A stretch of 23,408 bases of DNA from the NCBI GenBank assembly GCA_900552255.1, contig URZF01000004.1, positions 1 to 23,408 of the forward strand. The letters run 5' to 3'. Origin of the DNA: an uncultured Eubacteriales bacterium (GTDB lineage Bacteria; Bacillota; Clostridia; Oscillospirales; CAG-272). A model generated the notes under the pieces. The model ran no database searches, was not told the origin of the DNA, and saw only the letters and a program-made list of their open reading frames with translations. Positions 14,883 to 21,733 of this stretch are shown one piece after another. Both the position numbers and the translations under genes were made by a program. How positions within the stretch are numbered: position 1 is the first letter of the stretch; each line of letters begins with the position of its first letter.

Positions 14883-16067
14883 ATGAAAGAATTTGAACTC
14901 AAATACGGCTGCAATCCCAATCAGAAGCCGGCGAAAATTTATATGAAAGACGGCAGTGAGCTGCCCATTGAAATCCTCTCGGGCAGACCGGGCTATATCA
15001 ACTTTCTCGATGCGTTCAATTCGTGGCAGCTTGTAAAGGAGCTTTCCGAAGCGACCGGCATGGTATGCGCCACCTCATTCAAGCATGTGAGCCCGACCTC
15101 CGCGGCCGTCGGACTGCCTCTTTCCAAGGAGCTGAAGGCCGCCTGCTTTGTGGATGATATCGCGGGACTTGACGATTCGCCGCTCGCCTGCGCGTATGCA
15201 AGGGCACGCGGCACCGACAGGATGTCCTCTTTCGGCGACTGGATCGCGCTTTCGGATGTCTGTGATGCGACTACGGCGGCGCTTATCAAGCGCGAGGTTT
15301 CGGACGGCATCATCGCGCCCGGCTATACGCCCGAGGCGCTGGAAATCCTCAAAACCAAGAGAAAAGGCAGCTATAATATCGTAAAGATCGATAGGTCCTA
15401 TGTTCCCGCGCCTGTGGAGACAAAGGAGGTTTTCGGCGTCACATTCGAGCAGGGACGCAACGATTTCGAGATCGGTGAGGCGCTGCTTTCCAACATCGTG
15501 ACCGAAAATAAAAATCTGCCGGAGAGCGCGAAGCGCGACCTCATCATCTCGCTCATCACGCTGAAATACACGCAGTCCAATTCGGTCTGCTATGCCGTGG
15601 ACGGACAGGCGATCGGCGTCGGCGCCGGACAGCAGTCGCGCATCCACTGCACGCGCCTTGCCGGGAACAAGGCGGATACGTGGCAGCTCCGCCGTCATGA
15701 AAAGGTGCTTGCTCTCCCGTTTTTGCCCACGCTCGGCCGTCCCGACCGCGACAACGTCATCGACGGCTATATCAACAAAAACGAAGAGGACGTCTGCGCC
15801 GACGGCGTATGGCAGAAATACTTCACCCGCCGTCCCGAGCCGCTGACGGAGCAGGAGGCGGCGGATTATCTCGCCTCTATTTCCGGCGTCGCGCTCGGCT
15901 CCGATGCGTTCTTTCCGTTTTCCGACAACATCGAGCGCGCGAAAAAGAGCGGCGTTTCCTATATCGCGGAGCCGGGCGGCTCGGTGCGCGACGATCTTGT
16001 CATCGAATGCTGCGACAAATACGGCATCGCGATGGCATTCACGGGCATGCGCCTTTTCCACCATTGA
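14883..16067 (+). CDS. purH: Stand-alone AICAR transformylase (PurH C-terminal domain homologue)
   Basis: A 394-residue protein starting straight into the transformylase domain: [17 protein letters not shown], then [14 protein letters not shown] (the catalytic Lys-His pair is kept, while canonical KHxNPCG is changed), [11 protein letters not shown] (as [10 protein letters not shown]), [47 protein letters not shown] and FTGMRLFHH. It formylates AICAR with 10-formyl-THF. The N-terminal IMP cyclohydrolase domain of bifunctional PurH is absent, and that function is supplied by the upstream PurO-type gene 15 nt away. ATG 14883 follows GGAGG. Its substrate AICAR (ZMP) is the ligand precursor of the riboswitch that controls the operon. 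The symbol purH is used in the sense of the transformylase domain only. Confidence 0.92.
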   Translation: MKEFELKYGCNPNQKPAKIYMKDGSELPIEILSGRPGYINFLDAFNSWQLVKELSEATGMVCATSFKHVSPTSAAVGLPLSKELKAACFVDDIAGLDDSPLACAYARARGTDRMSSFGDWIALSDVCDATTAALIKREVSDGIIAPGYTPEALEILKTKRKGSYNIVKIDRSYVPAPVETKEVFGVTFEQGRNDFEIGEALLSNIVTENKNLPESAKRDLIISLITLKYTQSNSVCYAVDGQAIGVGAGQQSRIHCTRLAGNKADTWQLRRHEKVLALPFLPTLGRPDRDNVIDGYINKNEEDVCADGVWQKYFTRRPEPLTEQEAADYLASISGVALGSDAFFPFSDNIERAKKSGVSYIAEPGGSVRDDLVIECCDKYGIAMAFTGMRLFHH

Positions 16068-16071
16068 TATG

Positions 16072-16111
16072 AACGGTACGCCGGCTGAAAGATCGCCGGC
16101 GCTCTGCCGTT
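16072..16111 (+). terminator. Nested hairpin between AICAR transformylase and Dabb genes (weak terminator or attenuator)
   Basis: CGCCGGC (16079-16085) pairs perfectly with GCCGGCG (16095-16101) over a 9-nt loop. An outer AACGG (16072-16076) pairs with CCGTT (16107-16111). Only a four-T run follows (TTTTAGAG), so it would terminate partially at best. The position within the operon suggests graded expression of the last genes or an mRNA processing point. Confidence 0.45.
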
Positions 16112-16141
16112 TTAGAGAAACAGATTACGGAGGGGAAATCT

Positions 16142-16435
16142 ATGATTCGTCATATCGTCATGTTCCGATTGAAGGAGGAGATCTCAAAGGATATTCTGCC
16201 CGAGGTGAAGGCGCGCGCGCTTTCCCTGCGGGACAAGATTCCGTTTATCCGGGGCATGGAGGTGCATGCGGGAGCGGCCGGCGCGCCGGAGAGCAACTAT
16301 GATATCGCCCTTATCTGCGATTTTGACAGCATCGAAGCGCTTGACGCTTACCGCGACCATCCGGCGCATGTCGCGTTCCGCGGGTATATCACGCCCCTGC
16401 GTGAGCTGCGGGCTTGCTTTGATTTTGAATACTGA
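16142..16435 (+). CDS. Dabb (stress-responsive alpha/beta barrel) domain protein
   Basis: A 97-residue protein beginning MIRHIVMFRLKEEI, the hallmark of the Dabb family, followed by LRDKIPFIRGMEVHAG, YDIALICDFDSIEALDAYRDHPAHVAF and a C-terminal strand. It is a single dimeric ferredoxin-like alpha/beta barrel unit. Dabb proteins have varied, mostly unknown roles; a few are cyclases or detoxifying enzymes. No catalytic residue can be assigned. GGAGGGGAAATCT sits just before ATG 16142, a strong ribosome binding site. It lies between the AICAR transformylase and purD in the same direction, 57 nt before purD. That gap has only a small CGAC/GTCG stem. Its link with purine synthesis is unexplained. 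Confidence 0.88.
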   Translation: MIRHIVMFRLKEEISKDILPEVKARALSLRDKIPFIRGMEVHAGAAGAPESNYDIALICDFDSIEALDAYRDHPAHVAFRGYITPLRELRACFDFEY

Positions 16436-16492
16436 GAAAAATCGACACAAGTCGGTTTGAAATTGACGATCGGGAAAGAAAGGAGCATCGTT

Positions 16493-17761
16493 ATGAAGCT
16501 CATGGTAGTGGGCGGCGGCGGCCGCGAACATGCGATTATCAAAAAATTAAAAGAAAACCCGTCGGTCGAGGTGATTTACGCGCTTCCGGGCAACGGCGGC
16601 ATCGCCGCGGACGCAGTATGCGTCGATATCGGCGCAAAGGATATCGACGGGATCGTCGCCTTTGCAAAGGAAAAGAAGATCGATTTTGCCGTCGTAGCGC
16701 CGGACGATCCGCTCGTGCTCGGCGCAGTGGACGCGCTGGAGGCGGCGGGGATCCGCAGCTTCGGTCCGAAAAAGGACGCTGCGGTCATCGAGGGCAGCAA
16801 GGTTTTTGCCAAGAACCTGATGAAAAAATACGGGATTCCGACGGCGGCGTATGAAGTGTTCGAGGATATGGACGCGGCGCTCGCTTATCTTGAGACCGCG
16901 CCGGTCCCGACGGTCGTCAAGGCGGACGGGCTTGCGCTCGGAAAGGGCGTCATCATCGCCGAAACCCGTGATGAGGCGCGGGCGGCGGTGCGCTCCATGA
17001 TGGAGGATAAAATCTTCGGCGCGTCCGGCGCACGCATCGTCATCGAGGAATTTTTGACCGGACCTGAGGTTTCCGTGCTTTCCTTTACCGATGGGAACGT
17101 CATCGTTCCGATGGTGTCCTCCATGGACCATAAGCGCGCCGGCGACGGCGACACGGGACTCAATACCGGCGGCATGGGGACGGTCGCGCCGAATCCGTAT
17201 TACACGCCGGAGATTGCCGAGCGTTGCATGAAAACGATTTTTGTGCCGACGATCGAGGCGATGAAAAAGGAGGGACGCCTGTTCCGCGGATGTCTCTATT
17301 TCGGGCTTATGCTCACCCCGGCGGGGCCGCGCGTCATCGAATACAACTGCCGTTTCGGCGATCCGGAAACGCAGGTCGTCCTGCCGCTTTTGGAGAGCGA
17401 TCTTCTCACGGTTATGATGGCGACGGCAGAGGGCAGACTTTCCAAGGTCCCCGTGAAATTCAGCGATCGATCCGCGTGCTGCGTGATCATCGCGTCCAAG
17501 GGATATCCGGTGAAATATGAGAGCGGCTTTCCTGTCGTGCTTCCTGCGGACGGGGAGGACGGCGTCATTTATGTCGCGGGCGCGAAAAGGACGGAGTCCG
17601 GGCTTGTCAGCGCGGGCGGCCGCGTGCTCGGCGTCACGGCGACGGCGGATTCCCTGCGGGAGGCCGTCGATGCGGCATATGCAAAGGTGAAAAAAGTGAA
17701 ATTTGACAACGGTTTTTATCGGAAAGATATCGGAGCGCGGGCGCTTGCCGCGAAGGAATAA
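16493..17761 (+). CDS. purD: Phosphoribosylamine-glycine ligase (GAR synthetase)
   Basis: A 422-residue ATP-grasp enzyme with MKLMVVGGGGREHAIIKKL at the N-terminus, APDDPLVLGAVDALEAAGI, the ATP-grasp lysine region VVKADGLALGKGVIIAE, DHKRAGDGDTGLNTGGMGTV and IEYNCRFGDPETQVVLPLL. It ligates phosphoribosylamine, the unstable PurF product, to glycine. ATG 16493 is preceded by AAAGGAG at about 8-nt spacing and starts exactly at the family N-terminus. An upstream in-frame start at 16457 adds 12 unrelated residues. The stop is 10 nt before the purL ATG. Length is normal and all motifs are intact. Confidence 0.97.
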   Translation: MKLMVVGGGGREHAIIKKLKENPSVEVIYALPGNGGIAADAVCVDIGAKDIDGIVAFAKEKKIDFAVVAPDDPLVLGAVDALEAAGIRSFGPKKDAAVIEGSKVFAKNLMKKYGIPTAAYEVFEDMDAALAYLETAPVPTVVKADGLALGKGVIIAETRDEARAAVRSMMEDKIFGASGARIVIEEFLTGPEVSVLSFTDGNVIVPMVSSMDHKRAGDGDTGLNTGGMGTVAPNPYYTPEIAERCMKTIFVPTIEAMKKEGRLFRGCLYFGLMLTPAGPRVIEYNCRFGDPETQVVLPLLESDLLTVMMATAEGRLSKVPVKFSDRSACCVIIASKGYPVKYESGFPVVLPADGEDGVIYVAGAKRTESGLVSAGGRVLGVTATADSLREAVDAAYAKVKKVKFDNGFYRKDIGARALAAKE

Positions 17762-17771
17762 GGAGAAAATC

Positions 17772-20700
17772 ATGGTTTACAGAGTATACGTTGAAAAGAA
17801 AAAGGAGCTTGCACACGAGGCCGCATCCCTGCTTGCCGACCTCCGCGGGCTTGTCGGCGTCACGTCGCTCGAGGGGCTTCGGATTTTGAACCGCTACGAC
17901 GTGGAGAATATCGGTGCGGAGCTGTTTGAAGCCTGCAAAAAGACCGTTTTTTCGGAACCGCAGATCGACAAGGTGAGCAGTAAGATCGACGCGGACGGGG
18001 CTTATGTGTTTGCGGTGGAATATCTGCCGGGGCAGTTCGATCAGAGGGCGGATTCCGCGGCGCAGTGCATTCAGATTCTATCCGAGGGCGACCGCCCGAC
18101 CGTTCGCACAGCGAAGCTGTATCTGCTGTCGGGGGCTCTCTCCGACGAGGATAAGGCCAAAATCAAAAAATATGTCATCAATCCCGTGGAATGCCGCGAG
18201 GCTTCCCTTGAGCTTCCCGAAACGCTCACGCCGGACTATCGGATTCCGGATTCGGTCGAGGTTTTGGAGGGCTTCACAGAGCTTGACGACGCGGGGCTGG
18301 ACGCTTTTATTCGGGCGCGCGGCCTTGCCATGGACGAGGGCGATATCCGCTTCTGCCGCGATTATTTTAGAGGCGAGGGCAGAAATCCCACCATTACGGA
18401 AATCAAAATGATCGATACCTATTGGTCGGATCACTGCCGGCATACGACGTTTCTCACGACCATCGACCGCGTCGAATTTGAGGATGACGAGCTTTCCGCG
18501 GCATATGATGAATATGTCCGCGTAAGAGAGATGCTTGGCAGAACGAAGCCGCAGAATCTTATGGATATCGCGACGATCGCCGCGAGGGCGCTGAAAAAAC
18601 TCGGAAAGCTCACAAAGCTCGACGAATCCGACGAAATCAACGCCTGCACGGTGAAAATCACGGTCGAGATCGACGGCAAGAAGGAACCGTGGCTCCTACT
18701 TTTCAAGAATGAAACGCATAACCATCCGACGGAGATCGAGCCGTTCGGCGGCGCCGCGACCTGCATCGGCGGCGCGATCCGCGATCCGTTGTCGGGGCGT
18801 TCCTATGTTTATGCGGCGATGCGCGTGACAGGCGCCGCGAATCCGACCGTGCCGGTTTCCGAGACCATTCCGGGCAAGCTCCCGCAGCGCAAGATCGTGA
18901 CGACGGCCGCGGCCGGCTATTCCTCCTACGGCAATCAGATCGGTCTTGCAACGGGTCAGGTCGATGAAATCTATCACGACGGCTATGTCGCAAAGCATAT
19001 GGAGATCGGCGCAGTGGTCGGTGCGGCGCCGGAGAAAAATGTTCGCCGCGAATGTCCCGCACCGGGGGACGTGGTCATCCTGCTCGGCGGACGCACGGGA
19101 CGCGATGGCTGCGGCGGCGCTACGGGTTCATCCAAATCCCATAATCTTTCCTCGCTGGAAAGCTGCGGCGCGGAGGTGCAGAAGGGCAATGCGCCGGAGG
19201 AGCGCAAGCTTCAGCGGCTTTTCCGCAATCCCGAAGCATGCCGCATGATCAAGCGGTGCAACGATTTCGGCGCGGGCGGCGTGTCCGTCGCCATCGGAGA
19301 ACTTGCGGATGGTCTTTTCATCGACCTTAACGCGGTACCGAAAAAGTACGAGGGACTTGACGGCACCGAGCTTGCGATCAGCGAATCGCAGGAACGCATG
19401 GCGGTCGTCGTTTCCGCCGCGGATGCGGACCGTTTCCGTGCGCTTGCCGACGGTGAAAACTTGGAGGCGACTGTCGTGGCAAGAGTTACGGCAGAGCCGA
19501 GGCTTGTCATGCGCTGGAACGGCGTCGATATCGTGAATATTTCCCGCGAATTTTTAAATTCCAACGGCGCGGAAAAGCATATTGAAATCACACCCGATGC
19601 GCCTCTGAGCTTTGAAAAGGAGATCGGAACGGATTTTGCCGCGGCCTATGGCGCTCTCGCGCGTGACCTCAACGTCTGTTCCCGCCGCGGACTTGCCGAA
19701 CGGTTCGATTCGACCATCGGCGCCGGAACGGTGCTGATGCCCTTTGGAGGAAAGAACCAACTGACGCCGATTCAGGCGATGGCACACAAAATTCCGGTAG
19801 AAAAGGGACATACGGACGACTGCTCCGTTATGGCATGGGGCTATAATCCGATGATTTCGGAAAAGAGTCCATATCACGGCGCGTATCTCGCCGTCGTAGA
19901 ATCCATTTCAAAGCTGATCGCGTCGGGCGCGAAATTTGAAGATGTTTATCTGACCTTTCAAGAATATTTTGAAAAGCCCATGCGCGACGGCCGCCGCTGG
20001 GGCAAGCCACTCGCCGCTCTGCTCGGCGCATTCAAGGCGCAGATGGAGCTTGGCGTCGCGTCGATCGGCGGGAAGGATTCCATGAGCGGCTCTTTCGAGA
20101 AAATCGACGTTCCGCCGACGCTTGTGTCTTTCGCTGTGACGATGGAGAAAACGGGGCACATCCTTTCCGGTGAGTTTAAGGGCGCCGGACATAAGGTCGT
20201 GTGGCTCCGCCCCGAGTATGATAAAAACGGACTGCCGGTGACGGCCTCTCTCTTGAAAAATTTCGATACGGTGACGGCTCTCATGAGAGAGGGAAAAGTG
20301 CTTGCCGCTTATACGCCGGCTTATGGCGGTGCGGCGGAGGCTGTCATGAAAATGTGCTTCGGAAACGGGATCGGCTTTGCTTATGACAGTGCAAGATCGA
20401 TGAAGGAGCTTTTCGACTACAGCTATGGCTCGTTTATTCTCGAACTTGCCGACGATTCCGATGTCGGGATTCCGCTCGGAGAAACGATTCCCGAGGAGGT
20501 CATTTCCTATCACGGGGGCAGCCTTGCACTCGGCAATCTGCTTCATGCCTATGAATCCGTATTGGAATCGGTTTATCCGTGTAACATTCCGTCGGAGGAC
20601 GGCAAAATTTTCACGTTCACATACGAGGCGGGCAGTAAGGCCGCGCCTGCTGTGAAAACAGCGAAGCCGCGCGTGCTGATTCCCGTATTCCCGGGCACGA

Positions 20701-21461
20701 ACTGTGAATACGACAGTGCGAAGGCGTTCGCCGACGCGGGTGCGCAGCCGGAGCTTGTGGTCATCAACAATCTGACGGCGGCGGGTATTTCCCGTTCGGC
20801 GGAAGCGTTTGCAAGAAAAATCGGAGAATCGCAGATCATTTTCATTCCCGGCGGGTTCTCCGGCGGAGATGAGCCGGACGGTTCCGGCAAGTTCATCACC
20901 GCGTTTTTCCGCAATGCCGGTGTAAAAGAGGCGACGATGGAGTTGCTCGACCGCCGCGGCGGTCTGATGGCCGGCATCTGCAACGGCTTCCAAGCGCTCG
21001 TCAAGCTGGGACTGGTTCCATACGGAAAGATCGTTGACGCGGAGGAAGCCGCGCCGACGCTGACCTACAATGTTATCGGACGGCATCAGTCGCGCCTTGT
21101 CAGAACAAGGATCTGCTCGAATCTCTCGCCGTGGCTTTCCGAGGTGCGTGTGGGAGATATCGTCACCGTGCCGATCTCACACGGAGAGGGACGCTTCCTC
21201 GCTTCCGATGCCGTGGTGCGCAGTCTTGCGGAAAACGGTCAGATTGCGGCGCAGTATGTGGATGCAAACGGAAATCCGACATATGACGTGCATTTCAATC
21301 CCAACGGCTCCGTTTGTGCGATCGAGGGCATCACATCGCCGGACGGCAGAGTTTTCGGCAAAATGGGACATTCCGAGCGCGTCGGGAACGGACTTTACAA
21401 AAATGTCGAGGGCAATTTCGACATCGGCATGTTCCGTGCGGCGGTGAAATTTTTTAGATAA
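17772..21461 (+). CDS. purL: Phosphoribosylformylglycinamidine synthase, single-chain (PurL with C-terminal glutaminase)
   Basis: A 1229-residue one-polypeptide FGAM synthase of the clostridial/Bacteroidetes type, rather than the Bacillus PurS/PurL/PurQ trio. An N-terminal PurS-like region (about 1-170) leads into the catalytic entry TYWSDHCRHTTF. NETHNHPTEIEPFGGAATC follows, then the two PurM-like halves (GAGGVSVAIGELADG and SIGGKDSMSGSF). The C-terminal glutaminase has RVLIPVFPGTNCEYDSAKAF, nucleophile Cys1070 in GICNGFQALVKLG, and ISHGEGRF with FNPNGSVCAIEGITSPDGRVFGKMGHSER carrying the His/Glu partners. It amidates FGAR to FGAM using ATP and glutamine. ATG 17772 follows AGGAGAAAATC, 10 nt after purD. 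It is the last gene of the operon, and a strong hairpin lies just downstream. Confidence 0.97.
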   Translation: MVYRVYVEKKKELAHEAASLLADLRGLVGVTSLEGLRILNRYDVENIGAELFEACKKTVFSEPQIDKVSSKIDADGAYVFAVEYLPGQFDQRADSAAQCIQILSEGDRPTVRTAKLYLLSGALSDEDKAKIKKYVINPVECREASLELPETLTPDYRIPDSVEVLEGFTELDDAGLDAFIRARGLAMDEGDIRFCRDYFRGEGRNPTITEIKMIDTYWSDHCRHTTFLTTIDRVEFEDDELSAAYDEYVRVREMLGRTKPQNLMDIATIAARALKKLGKLTKLDESDEINACTVKITVEIDGKKEPWLLLFKNETHNHPTEIEPFGGAATCIGGAIRDPLSGRSYVYAAMRVTGAANPTVPVSETIPGKLPQRKIVTTAAAGYSSYGNQIGLATGQVDEIYHDGYVAKHMEIGAVVGAAPEKNVRRECPAPGDVVILLGGRTGRDGCGGATGSSKSHNLSSLESCGAEVQKGNAPEERKLQRLFRNPEACRMIKRCNDFGAGGVSVAIGELADGLFIDLNAVPKKYEGLDGTELAISESQERMAVVVSAADADRFRALADGENLEATVVARVTAEPRLVMRWNGVDIVNISREFLNSNGAEKHIEITPDAPLSFEKEIGTDFAAAYGALARDLNVCSRRGLAERFDSTIGAGTVLMPFGGKNQLTPIQAMAHKIPVEKGHTDDCSVMAWGYNPMISEKSPYHGAYLAVVESISKLIASGAKFEDVYLTFQEYFEKPMRDGRRWGKPLAALLGAFKAQMELGVASIGGKDSMSGSFEKIDVPPTLVSFAVTMEKTGHILSGEFKGAGHKVVWLRPEYDKNGLPVTASLLKNFDTVTALMREGKVLAAYTPAYGGAAEAVMKMCFGNGIGFAYDSARSMKELFDYSYGSFILELADDSDVGIPLGETIPEEVISYHGGSLALGNLLHAYESVLESVYPCNIPSEDGKIFTFTYEAGSKAAPAVKTAKPRVLIPVFPGTNCEYDSAKAFADAGAQPELVVINNLTAAGISRSAEAFARKIGESQIIFIPGGFSGGDEPDGSGKFITAFFRNAGVKEATMELLDRRGGLMAGICNGFQALVKLGLVPYGKIVDAEEAAPTLTYNVIGRHQSRLVRTRICSNLSPWLSEVRVGDIVTVPISHGEGRFLASDAVVRSLAENGQIAAQYVDANGNPTYDVHFNPNGSVCAIEGITSPDGRVFGKMGHSERVGNGLYKNVEGNFDIGMFRAAVKFFR

Positions 21462-21471
21462 ACAAAAATAA

Positions 21472-21501
21472 GAAGCCCTCTCCGGTTTTGGAGAGGGCTT
21501 C
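21472..21501. terminator. Shared bidirectional terminator hairpin between convergent purL and serine hydrolase genes
   Basis: GAAGCCCTCTCC (21472-21483) and GGAGAGGGCTTC (21490-21501) form a perfect 12-bp stem with loop GGTTTT, 10 nt after the purL stop. On the minus strand the stem is followed by TTATTTTTGTTTA, a classic intrinsic terminator for the serine hydrolase transcript. On the plus strand the T-tract is missing (GCTTGTG follows), so termination of the pur mRNA here may be weaker or may rely on the hairpin as a 3' stabiliser. Confidence 0.88.
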
Positions 21502-21733
21502 GCTTGTGTCCGCCCGGCGTGCGGGTATACCCGCCGCCTGCCCGCAGGGCTGGGATTGCGGCGGTACGGGAGAATGCCGGCGAGTATACCGCTGCTTGTT
21601 GCGGCGGAAGCTTTGCCGCGCTCCCTGCGGGCGGAGCCGCAGGCACGCCGCGGGGATTTTCCTCTGAAATACATGTTGGAATTGTACGCGGCGTGCCTGA
21701 CGCCGGGCGGACTTGCCGGTGCGATGTTGTTTC
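21502..21733. repeat. Inverted-repeat-rich intergenic island
   Basis: GC-rich stretch between the terminator and the hydrolase stop. It contains a perfect 14-nt palindrome GCGGGTATACCCGC (21521-21534). GCCCGCAGGG (21540-21549) is complementary to CCCTGCGGGC (21623-21632). CTGCGG/CCGCAG forms a local stem near 21626-21641. A perfect 13-bp inverted repeat, CAGGCACGCCGCG 21640-21652 with CGCGGCGTGCCTG 21687-21699, has a 34-nt loop. Frames here overlap the hydrolase end and read like shadows. No known repeat family is recognised. Confidence 0.5.

Noticed and set aside
16547..17773. Minus-strand open frame of 408 codons opposite purD
   Set aside because: Composition is typical of antisense frames in GC-rich DNA, and purD on the other strand has all its motifs.
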